Assembly (NCBI GenBank): GCA_012522035.1
Contig: JAAYLF010000384.1
Coordinates: forward strand, 1 to 14,607
Direction of reading: 5' to 3'
Length of the DNA: 14,607 bases
Source of the DNA: Clostridiaceae bacterium
GTDB lineage: Bacteria; Bacillota; Clostridia; UBA1212; DUPL01
Part shown: piece by piece, positions 6,246 through 13,693 of the stretch
How the letters are laid out: every line of letters begins with the position of its first letter
Position numbering within the stretch: the stretch's first letter is position 1
Notes under the pieces: generated by a model
Seen by the model: only the letters and a program-made list of their open reading frames with translations
Database searches by the model: none
What the model was told of the DNA's origin: nothing
Position numbers and translations under genes: made by a program

Positions 6246-8940
6246 ATTTGTATCTGGCGCGTATCTTGAAGCAAAGGTTTTCTTCCTTTCCGTCAACAAA
6301 AATCGTGACATTGTCATAGCTTGAACCATAGGTGTTAATGTTAAGATCCGTCCTTGCTTTTATAACCAGCACATATTCGCCTTTGTCAAGTTTTGCCTTA
6401 AAGTTCAGCCAATTTCCCACTTCTGCATTCTTGACCGTACCTTTTTTAACTGCCCATTTTGACACGCTGCTTTTGTAGCTGTTTCTCCATTTGTATATCC
6501 GATATTCAAAACTCTGTTTGCCTGATTTGACACCAGGCAGATATTCAAAACAATCCACGGATTGATAAGTGCCAACAGCCTCCTTTCCCATATCGCCTGT
6601 AACTACAATTCTCAGTTCATGTTCCTTGTCCTCAAGACCCGTAATTTCATAAAGCACTTGCTTTTTAAGCAGCTGGGTGCCATAGGTGTCCACTTTATCT
6701 ACAAGTTTTCCATCCAGGTAAACTTCCACAATACCCCTGTCCGGAGCCTTGTCGCCAATCCACCTTACGCCGCTTCCGGCAAAGGTAAAGCTGACTGAGG
6801 AACTGGCAATGTTGGAAAAATGTACATCCTCTGTCTGGCCCCATGTTCCCTCATATTTTACCCTGCTGCTTGTATCGTCCACACTTTCCCAGCCAGGGGG
6901 CGTGAGGAATATTTCCATGCCATCAATATAATATTCAGCTTTGAATCTTATCGCTATTGTTTCTCCTTTTTTTAATGTGACTGTTTCTTCGGCGCCTGCT
7001 ATGGTATAGAGGTTTCTGGTAAAGGTGGCTTTTTTCGCCTCTTCCATGTACCTGTAGTTGAATCTGTTGTTTGGAGCTGCATCCCCGTTCAACATAAACT
7101 CATATATGTCGCCTTCGTTTTGCATGTTGTCATGCCATTTGAACTGAATATCTATTTTCCCTGATTTCAAACCAAGATGTTTTCTTGGTATGGCAAGTTC
7201 CATTTTGTTGCCGGAAACTTCGTATCTTATGTCACTGGCCACGGTTTCCCACTGCCAGCTTCCCAAGGTTTTTTCCAAAGTGGTTGTTTTTTCTTTAACG
7301 CCAATTCTGTTTACTACAAAGTTGTAGCCCTGCCAGTTTGGTTTGCTTTCATCCGTTTTTATAAACAAAAGCATCCAGTTCTTGTCGGTGTAACTTGTAA
7401 TGTTGTCCACTGTTTCAACATAGAAATACACATTGTCCTTGTCTGAGGACACCTTCATCAGTTTGAAGTCGTTTCTTCCGGTATCATTGACATAAGTGAC
7501 ATTCTTTTCAAGGGACTTGGCATTTCTTTGTGCCTTGTCGTTTATGTCGTCTCTGAACTCAGGTCTTACATCCTTCCAGTCGTCAAAATTACTGTCAATT
7601 AAAATGGGTTTTGGTTTCCCTGTTTCCGGCCTTCTTACCCCTTTGTACTTCCTTATTGCAATAGCCAGCTGGTAGTAGAAGTTGTCTCCCAGGTCACCAT
7701 CCAGAGTAGGCTCAATATCTCTTGAAAATTCGGGTGTGTAGCCGTCGCAAAAGGCACCACCTGCTGGCTGGTTGTGCTGTATTGCCCAGGAAGGTATGTT
7801 TTTAGGGTCAAATCTTCCGGCAATCCACTCATTCCAGGCAGTTATGAATATGAAGTTTGGATCAATCTCAAGTGCTCTGTCAAGGCCTTCCTGAAAGTTG
7901 TGCCCATATTTTGATGGGTATTCACTACTTATTGGGTCCTTGAAAAGAGGTTGCTTTCCATTGTGGTAGCTTCTTCCTCTTGCAATGAAGTTGCCCTCTT
8001 CATCTCTGGAGGAGAAGAAGGCAAGTCCGTGCGTCCAGTTTTGGGCGGTGCCCACCGCAACTTCCTCCCTGGCATTTGTTTTTGTGTATGCTGGACATTG
8101 TGGATAAATGCTGTTCCAGGCCCAGTCGTTTTCCTCGTCAGGTGCGGTGTACTCAGGATGGGCGCTCCGCCATGTAAAGAAGTCAATTATTTCCTTGTCT
8201 TTTACAGGGTCCAGGGAGTTCTTGTCTCCTATGAGCAAAGGCTTTTCTTTCCACATGAACCACAAATCAGAGTACAGATTCTTTGAATACATGTCGTTAT
8301 ACAGCTGACGTATGCCATAATCTCCTCCGAGGTTGTTCCACCTAAGCAGCCATGTGAATTGAGGAGTTTTTCCTCCTTCACTGCGTATTTCAGCAAATAC
8401 TTTGCAAAGATGCATAATGGAGTTGTAATCATAGAAATATGGGGTTTCCTTTGTGAAGTTTGTAAGGTCGATGACCAGCACGTCCACCCCTATGTCGGAA
8501 AGCATCTGGGCGTGCTTTTTAAGCACATAATCATCGTATTGAAGGTCGTAGTAGCCAAATATGGGTTTGCCCCAGTAAAAAGGGGTTGTGGACCTCCATA
8601 AAGGTGAGTGGTAGTTGTCAAGGGCTGACGGATCCTGCCTGAGTATTCTTGTCACATCTGAAGTTTGATTTCCCCAGGCAGCAGCACCGTTTAAATAGAA
8701 GGTGATGTGGTGCCACAGGTGATAGAATATGCCCACATATCTGTCTTCTCTTCGCGGACCCACTTCTTCGTATCCTGGTATGGTACGTCCAAGTTCATCC
8801 ACACAAACCCAGGTATCACTGTATGTATCCCATTTTGTTTCGTCTGTCATTCTGTAATCCTCCACATTATCACTACTGCATCCTGCAAGGAATGCAAGCA
8901 AGATTATACAAACAATCCCGATCAGGATTCTTGATGACAT
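6238..8940 (-). CDS. DUF5010-type glycoside-hydrolase-like lipoprotein with carbohydrate-binding-like domains
   Basis: A 900-residue exported lipoprotein: hydrophobic signal 4-20 and lipobox L-A-G-C21. The start is ATG 8940, with GAGGTGA (8946-8952) behind it; the open frame reaches 8994. Residues about 65-435 resemble DUF5010, a TIM-barrel family related in style to GH71/GH99-like enzymes: YVGIFYHLWHH, GVDVLVIDLTNF, FTWLLRWNN, and ITAWNEWIAGRF at 366-377, with E371 a candidate catalytic acid. Residues about 446-630 (ILIDSNFDDW) look like a CBM9/DOMON-like beta-sandwich; about 640-690 a further beta segment; about 692-802 a jelly-roll (VSFTFAGSGVRWIG). A last 95 residues form a beta-rich piece I cannot name. 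It probably binds and trims a glycan at the cell surface. Activity of the family is not established here, and no dockerin or S-layer domain is seen. Confidence 0.88.
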   Translation of the reverse strand: MSSRILIGIVCIILLAFLAGCSSDNVEDYRMTDETKWDTYSDTWVCVDELGRTIPGYEEVGPRREDRYVGIFYHLWHHITFYLNGAAAWGNQTSDVTRILRQDPSALDNYHSPLWRSTTPFYWGKPIFGYYDLQYDDYVLKKHAQMLSDIGVDVLVIDLTNFTKETPYFYDYNSIMHLCKVFAEIRSEGGKTPQFTWLLRWNNLGGDYGIRQLYNDMYSKNLYSDLWFMWKEKPLLIGDKNSLDPVKDKEIIDFFTWRSAHPEYTAPDEENDWAWNSIYPQCPAYTKTNAREEVAVGTAQNWTHGLAFFSSRDEEGNFIARGRSYHNGKQPLFKDPISSEYPSKYGHNFQEGLDRALEIDPNFIFITAWNEWIAGRFDPKNIPSWAIQHNQPAGGAFCDGYTPEFSRDIEPTLDGDLGDNFYYQLAIAIRKYKGVRRPETGKPKPILIDSNFDDWKDVRPEFRDDINDKAQRNAKSLEKNVTYVNDTGRNDFKLMKVSSDKDNVYFYVETVDNITSYTDKNWMLLFIKTDESKPNWQGYNFVVNRIGVKEKTTTLEKTLGSWQWETVASDIRYEVSGNKMELAIPRKHLGLKSGKIDIQFKWHDNMQNEGDIYEFMLNGDAAPNNRFNYRYMEEAKKATFTRNLYTIAGAEETVTLKKGETIAIRFKAEYYIDGMEIFLTPPGWESVDDTSSRVKYEGTWGQTEDVHFSNIASSSVSFTFAGSGVRWIGDKAPDRGIVEVYLDGKLVDKVDTYGTQLLKKQVLYEITGLEDKEHELRIVVTGDMGKEAVGTYQSVDCFEYLPGVKSGKQSFEYRIYKWRNSYKSSVSKWAVKKGTVKNAEVGNWLNFKAKLDKGEYVLVIKARTDLNINTYGSSYDNVTIFVDGKEENLCFKIRARYKSA

Positions 8941-8971
8941 GGTATTCACCTCTTTACAATAGTTGCTTTCA

Positions 8972-8980
8972 ATTATATCA
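8972..8980 (-). promoter_or_regulatory. Extended -10 promoter element for the DUF5010 gene
   Basis: On the minus strand this reads TGATATAAT, the same extended -10 sequence as before DUF134. The -35 position has almost no match to consensus. A start near 8965 would give a leader of about 25 bases containing GAGGTGA. It lies back to back with the dCMP deaminase promoter, whose -35 box begins 8 bases away. Confidence 0.5.
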
Positions 8981-8987
8981 CAAAATA

Positions 8988-9016
8988 TCGACATTAATGC
9001 ATATATCTGCTATACT
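8988..9016 (+). promoter_or_regulatory. Sigma-A promoter for the dCMP deaminase gene
   Basis: TCGACA at 8988-8993 (5 of 6 bases of the -35 consensus) and TATACT at 9011-9016 (5 of 6 of the -10) are separated by exactly 17 bases. The start would be near 9023, giving a very short leader that begins almost at the ribosome binding site AGGTGA (9024-9029). Confidence 0.6.
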
Positions 9017-9033
9017 TGTCTCCAGGTGATCAT

Positions 9034-9522
9034 ATGAATAGAAGAGACAAAATTAACTACTATTTGGATTTGGCTGAAGTTGTATCAAACAGAAGTACTT
9101 GTTTAAGAAGAAAATATGGTGCGGTCATTGTCAAGAATGACGAGGTTATATCCACAGGGTATGTGGGAGCCCCCAGAGGACGGAAAAACTGCTGCGATAT
9201 TGGCAGGTGCATCAGGGAAGAAATGAATGTGCCAAGGGGAGAGCGATATGAACTCTGCAGAAGCGTTCATGCAGAAGCCAATGCTATAATTAGTGCTTCA
9301 AGAAATGAAATGATTGGCAGTTCCTTGTATTTGACCGGGGTTGAGGTCAAGAGTGGAGAGTATGTAAAGAATGCCTGCTGCTGTTCAATGTGCAAGAGAA
9401 TGATCATCAATGCGGGCATTGAAAAGGTGTACATAAGGGATACCAAGGATGAGTACCGGTGTATTGAAGTTTCAGAATGGATTGAAAATGACGAGTCCCT
9501 GCTGGGAGTGTTGGGATATTAA
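9034..9522 (+). CDS. dCMP/cytidine deaminase family protein (ComEB-like)
   Basis: A 162-residue zinc-dependent deaminase of the dCMP deaminase family, which converts dCMP to dUMP to feed thymidylate synthesis. The zinc and catalytic motif H79-A-E81 is present, with C117-S-M-C120 as the second half. In this family the pair of cysteines is normally preceded by Pro; here residue 116 is Cys, giving the unusual run C115-C116-C117. Other Cys residues at 53, 54 and 59 match the extra zinc site seen in some dCMP deaminases. ATG 9034 follows AGGTGA at good distance; the frame extends to a TTG at 9016, which would place the ribosome site inside the gene. The next gene follows after 18 bases, so the two are probably co-transcribed. 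Exact substrate is not provable from sequence. Confidence 0.88.
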   Translation: MNRRDKINYYLDLAEVVSNRSTCLRRKYGAVIVKNDEVISTGYVGAPRGRKNCCDIGRCIREEMNVPRGERYELCRSVHAEANAIISASRNEMIGSSLYLTGVEVKSGEYVKNACCCSMCKRMIINAGIEKVYIRDTKDEYRCIEVSEWIENDESLLGVLGY

Positions 9523-9540
9523 TTTTAGAAGGTGATATAT

Positions 9541-11013
9541 ATGAGCAAACTTAACAGACCATTTTATTACAAGGAAGATCCAAAAGGAGTGGGTAGATTT
9601 GTCGACCTGAGAGACTGGCAGGACGACAAAACTGTTCTTAGAAATCCCCACAAGGGATGGTACTGGCACTATATAGACAATGGTTATGGCAGAGGTGCAT
9701 ACAGGGACAGGTATGAGAAAATCGTGTACAAGGAAGATGGGGATTATGATTTGGTCATCAACGATTTTCTTGAGGATTTTCCCATGCTCAATCATTTGTA
9801 TTTAAGATTTGACTGGGGAGACATTGAGAAGGAAGAAGGCGTGTACGACTGGACGTATATAGACAAGATAATGGATGTCTGGAGTAAAAAAGGATACATG
9901 TTTTCCTTGAGAATATGCACTTTTGAAGGCACGGATGAAGGTGTTCTGAAATATGCGACACCCAAGTGGGTTTTTGACAAAGGTGCAAAGTTTACGAATA
10001 TTAATGGGAGGATTGAGCCGGATTACGGTGATGAAATCTATCTTGAGTATCTGTCCAGATTCATGCAGGAGTGCGGAAGAAAATTCAACAAGGATCCTTT
10101 GATTGAATTTGTGGATGTGGGCACCTTTGGAACCTGGGGAGAAGGACACACCTGTGAGGGAAGCGGAAAAGTGTTCTCTTATGAAACCATGATCAAACAC
10201 ATTGATCTTCATGTGGATAATTTCCCGGATAAATTCATACTTCTTAACGACGACTATGTCTGTCAGAGAGAGGAGCAAAAGCCAGGAGAGAATCAGGCAA
10301 TTATTGACTATGCCCTTTCCAAAGGTCTGGGTCTTAGGGATGACTCGATTTGCGTGGACGGCTACTGTGAATGGTATGGGTATGACTCACTAAGGTCTCC
10401 TTCATTGTATGATGCCTTCAGCAAGGTTGGTCCTGTTGACGTAGAATTTGCCCATTTCAGCCATTACATGTCTCCTGAATTTGATCCGCCTCTTTTCAGG
10501 GACGGATATGCGGCTTTGGCTGCTTTGATGAGGGGAAGGGCAACGTATGCCGGTTTTCACGGATATCCCAGACAGTTTTTGAACACTTTTAAATCCATGG
10601 CATACTACTGTGCAAACAGGCTTGGCTATTGGTTCTTTATTGAAGGATTGAAACTGCCAGATTTGCATGCAGGCCAGGTTAATACATTTACATTGATCGT
10701 ATCGAACAGGGGCTTTTCCAGATGTTATCACAAGTATGAGCTCAAATTCAGGCTTGTTGACATGGAAAATGGAAACACCTATGACTTTTCATGTAATGAT
10801 GTGGATGTAACAAAGTGGCAGCCGGTTTATGTTCCTGCTCTTGAAGACTGCATTTACGAAGAGATTAAGCTTGACTTTGCAAATGTGCCAAAGCAGAGGG
10901 CGAAGCTTCAGATTGGTTTGTTTGAGAAAGACAGACCCATACTCTTTGGCATGAGCAAGGAACTAATGACGGAAGATGAGTATTACAACCTTTGTGATGT
11001 GGAAGTGTTATAG
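9541..11013 (+). CDS. DUF4832-like putative glycoside hydrolase, cytoplasmic
   Basis: A 490-residue protein without signal peptide or membrane segment. The N-terminal two thirds look like a clan-A type TIM barrel: NPHKGWYWHY at 35-44 is the typical opening of DUF4832/DUF4874 proteins, LRFDWGDIEKEEGVYDW at 88-104 matches the strand where such enzymes bind the sugar, and VGTFGTWGEGH at 193-203 (E201) sits where the acid/base Glu of related hydrolases lies. The C-terminal part, from about 380 (TFTLIVSNRGFSRCYHKYELK), is a beta-sandwich as in DUF4832. ATG 9541 has AAGGTGA just upstream; the frame begins at GTG 9532, which overlaps that site. It follows the deaminase gene by 18 bases and its 3' end overlaps a small minus-strand gene by 6 bases. 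Enzyme activity is an inference; substrate unknown. Confidence 0.82.
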   Translation: MSKLNRPFYYKEDPKGVGRFVDLRDWQDDKTVLRNPHKGWYWHYIDNGYGRGAYRDRYEKIVYKEDGDYDLVINDFLEDFPMLNHLYLRFDWGDIEKEEGVYDWTYIDKIMDVWSKKGYMFSLRICTFEGTDEGVLKYATPKWVFDKGAKFTNINGRIEPDYGDEIYLEYLSRFMQECGRKFNKDPLIEFVDVGTFGTWGEGHTCEGSGKVFSYETMIKHIDLHVDNFPDKFILLNDDYVCQREEQKPGENQAIIDYALSKGLGLRDDSICVDGYCEWYGYDSLRSPSLYDAFSKVGPVDVEFAHFSHYMSPEFDPPLFRDGYAALAALMRGRATYAGFHGYPRQFLNTFKSMAYYCANRLGYWFFIEGLKLPDLHAGQVNTFTLIVSNRGFSRCYHKYELKFRLVDMENGNTYDFSCNDVDVTKWQPVYVPALEDCIYEEIKLDFANVPKQRAKLQIGLFEKDRPILFGMSKELMTEDEYYNLCDVEVL

Positions 11014-11169
11014 CAGTTCTTTAAACTTCCTCATTTCAAGTATTGTCTTGAGGGTGTCAATGGAATAATGTAGGGCGGATAACAGAATCAGTATCTGTTC
11101 GTCTGTCAGTTCATGTGCAATCTTGGTTATTACAGCGGATATGAATAGCGGAAAATCGTCTTTATTCAA
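11008..11169 (-). CDS. Small 53-residue protein, possibly DUF6774-like
   Basis: A TTG start at 11169 lies 8 bases after GGAGG (SD GGAGGTG at 11176-11182), opening 53 codons up to TAA at 11008-11010. The peptide begins MNKDDFPLFISAVITKIA and goes on with HELTDEQILILLSALHYSID, ending KFKELL: a short acidic head, an amphipathic helix, a turn and a second helix. It has no signal peptide or cysteine. From memory the pattern resembles the small clostridial DUF6774 proteins, but I could not verify this. It overlaps the stop of the DUF4832-like gene on the other strand by 6 bases. The strong ribosome site and well-formed helical peptide argue for a real gene; the short length is the main doubt. The SD is one arm of the inverted repeat at 11173-11208. 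Confidence 0.65.
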   Translation of the reverse strand: MNKDDFPLFISAVITKIAHELTDEQILILLSALHYSIDTLKTILEMRKFKELL

Positions 11170-11172
11170 CTT

Positions 11173-11208
11173 TAACACCTCCGTATATTATATGATGCGG
11201 AGGTGTTA
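11173..11208. repeat. 11-bp perfect inverted repeat over the ribosome site of the small gene
   Basis: TAACACCTCCG at 11173-11183 and CGGAGGTGTTA at 11198-11208 are perfect arms around a 14-base AT-rich loop. On a minus-strand transcript starting upstream of 11208 the arms would form a hairpin that hides the GGAGGTG ribosome site of the 53-residue gene. The loop also carries a minus-strand TATAAT (11187-11192); if that is the -10 box, the transcript would begin inside the near arm and the repeat would act as a DNA operator instead. It lies 53 bases before the aldo/keto reductase gene and could serve both. A terminator role for plus-strand transcription is less likely, as the loop is long and the T-run starts about 15 bases later. 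Confidence 0.6.
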
Positions 11209-11261
11209 TAGGTATCCTAATATTTTTTAAAATAAATACGAATATATTAAAGGTGGTTGTT

Positions 11262-12254
11262 ATGATTCTTGGAAAAACAGGTAGTGAGACAATAAAAAAC
11301 GGATTTGGAGCACTGCCCATACAAAGAATCAGTGTTGAGGAATCAACAAGGATATTGCATAAAGCTTATGAATGCGGGATTACATTTTATGATACTGCAA
11401 GATTCTATACAGACAGTGAAGAAAAGATAGGTATTGCTCTTGGGCATGTGAGGCATAATATTACCATAGCTTCAAAAACAATGGCCAAAACAAAAGAAGA
11501 GTTTCAAAAGGACCTTGAGACATCCTTGAGGGAACTCAATACCGACTATATTGACCTGTATCAGTTTCACAATCCTCCATTCTGTCCGAAACCTGATGAT
11601 GGAACAGGTTTGTATGAGGAGATGCTGAAGGCGAAAGAAAAAGGATATATCAGGCATATAGGTATTACAAACCACAGGATAAAGGTTGCCAAAGAGGCGA
11701 TTGAATCAAACCTGTATGACACATTGCAGTTTCCTTTCAGCTACCTTGCCAGCGACAGCGAAGTAGATCTGGTTAAGGAGTGTACTGACAACAATATGGG
11801 CTTTATTGCCATGAAAGCTCTTGCAGGAGGCCTTATTCAAAACAGTGCTGCTGCCTTTGCCTTCATGATGCAGTATGATGTTCTGCCCATATGGGGAATA
11901 CAGAAGATTGAAGAACTTGAAGAGTTTGTTTCATATATCGACAAGCCTCCAAAGTACAAGGAATATGCGCACATCATTGAGAAGGACAGGGAAGTATTAA
12001 AAGGCAATTTCTGCAGAGGCTGCGGATACTGCCTTCCTTGCCCTTCGAATATTGATATTCCTAACTGTGCACGAATGTCGCTTATGATAAGAAGGGCACC
12101 GACTAATGTGTATCTGTCCAAAGAATGGATAGAAAAAATGAAGGTAATTGAAGAGTGCACCGGGTGCAACAGCTGCAAGGAAAGGTGCCCATACGGCCTG
12201 GATACGCCAAATCTTTTAAAAGAGAACTACAAGGACTACATGACATTTGTCTGA
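11262..12254 (+). CDS. Aldo/keto reductase with C-terminal ferredoxin domain
   Basis: A 330-residue cytosolic protein. Residues 1-240 form an aldo/keto reductase barrel with the catalytic set D44, Y49, K72 and H103 (YDTARFY, ASKT, QFHN). Residues 245-315 carry two four-Cys motifs, C251-x2-C254-x2-C257-x2-C260 and C299-x2-C302-x2-C305-x3-C309-P, expected to hold two 4Fe-4S clusters. This fusion (COG1453 type) is frequent in anaerobes and suggests that electrons come from or go to ferredoxin rather than only NAD(P)H; the carbonyl substrate is unknown. ATG 11262 follows AAAGGTGG by 5 bases; the frame starts at GTG 11253, which overlaps that site. I see no convincing promoter in the 50 bases upstream. 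The MBOAT gene follows after only 14 bases, so the two are probably one transcript. Confidence 0.93.
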   Translation: MILGKTGSETIKNGFGALPIQRISVEESTRILHKAYECGITFYDTARFYTDSEEKIGIALGHVRHNITIASKTMAKTKEEFQKDLETSLRELNTDYIDLYQFHNPPFCPKPDDGTGLYEEMLKAKEKGYIRHIGITNHRIKVAKEAIESNLYDTLQFPFSYLASDSEVDLVKECTDNNMGFIAMKALAGGLIQNSAAAFAFMMQYDVLPIWGIQKIEELEEFVSYIDKPPKYKEYAHIIEKDREVLKGNFCRGCGYCLPCPSNIDIPNCARMSLMIRRAPTNVYLSKEWIEKMKVIEECTGCNSCKERCPYGLDTPNLLKENYKDYMTFV

Positions 12255-12268
12255 AACGGGGTATTATT

Positions 12269-13683
12269 TTGGTATTTGCAAGTCTACATTTTGTATATCT
12301 GTACCTTCCTTTGTTCCTGCTTGCATACTTTTTATCAAGGAATATCAAGTGGAGAAATGCGGTATTGCTCCTTTTCTCCCTTGTTTTCTATTCCTGGGGA
12401 GAACCAAAACTGCTTATCCTTATTCTAATCTGCTCCTTTACGTGCTATCTGGCAGGTATTTTGATGCATTACACCCAAAATGCAAGGAAGAGAAGGATAT
12501 ATTTGACAATATCAACTTGTGTGGTTCTGGGAATACTTGCTTTCTTTAAATACTGGACTTTCCTTGTGGGGAACATAAACTATGTGCTTAAGACCCAGTT
12601 TCCTATTTGGGAAATTGCACTCCCGCTTGGAATTTCATTCTACACCTTTCAAGCACTGACTTATGTGATTGATGTATACAGGCGCAAGACAGAGGTGCAA
12701 AAGTCTTTTGCAATGTTTCTTTTGTATATTTCCATGTTCCCGCAGCTCGTGGCAGGCCCTATTGTTACATATTCGCATATAGCAGAGCAGCTAGACACAG
12801 GTCAGTAACTCCTGACAAGTTTGCCAAAGGGGTTGTCAGGTTTGTTACAGGTCTTGGCAAGAAAGTCATAATTGCAAACACACTGGGAGAGCTTGCTTCT
12901 TTATTGATAGAAGGGGAAAATCTGTATAAAACAAGTGTGATTGGGGCCTGGGTCGGAATTTTCAGCTATGCGCTGCAAATCTATTACGACTTTTCTGCAT
13001 ATTCAGACATGGCAGTGGGTTTGGGTTCCATGCTAGGATTCGACTACCCTGAGAACTTCGACTATCCATATATCTCCTCATCAGTCACGGAATTCTGGAG
13101 AAGATGGCACATTACGCTAGGTTCTTTTTTCAGGGATTATGTTTACATTTCCTTGGGTGGAAACAGAAAACATCAGTTTTTTAACCTTTTTCTTGTCTGG
13201 TTTTTGACAGGTCTATGGCATGGAGCAAGCTGGAACTTTGTTCTTTGGGGATTGTATTTCTTTGTATTTTTGTACATTGAGAAGAAGTTTTTGCTAAAAG
13301 TGTTTAAAAGAGTGAGAATTCTCGGATGGATTTTTACATCCTTTGTTGTATTGATGGGCTGGGTCATATTTTATAACACTGACAATGCATCACTGACCTA
13401 CATGTTCAAGGTGCTGTTTGGATTTTCAGACAGACCTGTCAATGACTTGTTTGTGAACCTGACTATTAATGAATACTTCTACCTGCTGTTGGCAGCATCC
13501 GTTGGCTGTATGCCCTTGGCAACTTATGTAAAAAGAAGACTCAACAACCTGTACAATAGCGGCAGGATAAAAATGGAGCTTGCATTTATTACGACATGCG
13601 TTTTTGTTCTGCTTGTCTTGTTTACAAGCAGTGCAATGCTGGTGGCAAACAGCTACAATCCATTTTTGTATTTCAGATTCTAG
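12269..13683 (+). pseudogene. MBOAT family O-acyltransferase (AlgI/DltB-like), broken by a frameshift
   Basis: Two adjoining frames encode one MBOAT protein of about 471 residues, the normal length for AlgI-like enzymes. Part one runs from TTG 12269 (GGGG at 12258-12261 upstream) to TAA 12806-12808 and contains the N-terminal helices, PLGISFYTFQALTYVIDVYR and FPQLVAGPIV. Part two reads on one frame back from about 12799 (RSVTPDKFAKGVV) to TAG 13681-13683 and contains YYDFSAYSDMAVG, FWRRWHITLGSFFRDYVYISLGG and LTGLWHGASWNF with the catalytic His at 13219-13221. Restoring one A near 12799 (gac aca agg tca) rejoins the frames as DTRSVTP. No slippery heptamer is seen, so this is a one-base deletion or a sequencing error. 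The intact enzyme would carry acyl groups across the membrane to a surface polysaccharide, working with the DHHW protein next to it. Confidence 0.85.
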
Positions 13684-13693
13684 GAGGACTTGC

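Noticed and set aside
8985..8992. Second GTCGATAT on the minus strand, as a possible sigma-D -10 box for the DUF5010 gene
   Set aside because: The position 15 bases upstream reads AGCA rather than TAAA, and a better extended -10 box lies just downstream.
11198..11233. Intrinsic terminator for the plus strand after the DUF4832 gene
   Set aside because: The stem has a 14-base loop and the T-run comes about 15 bases after the stem, so it does not fit the usual form.
12797..12808. Programmed -1 frameshift in the MBOAT gene
   Set aside because: No slippery heptamer and no clear downstream stem or pseudoknot; the region reads as a simple one-base loss.
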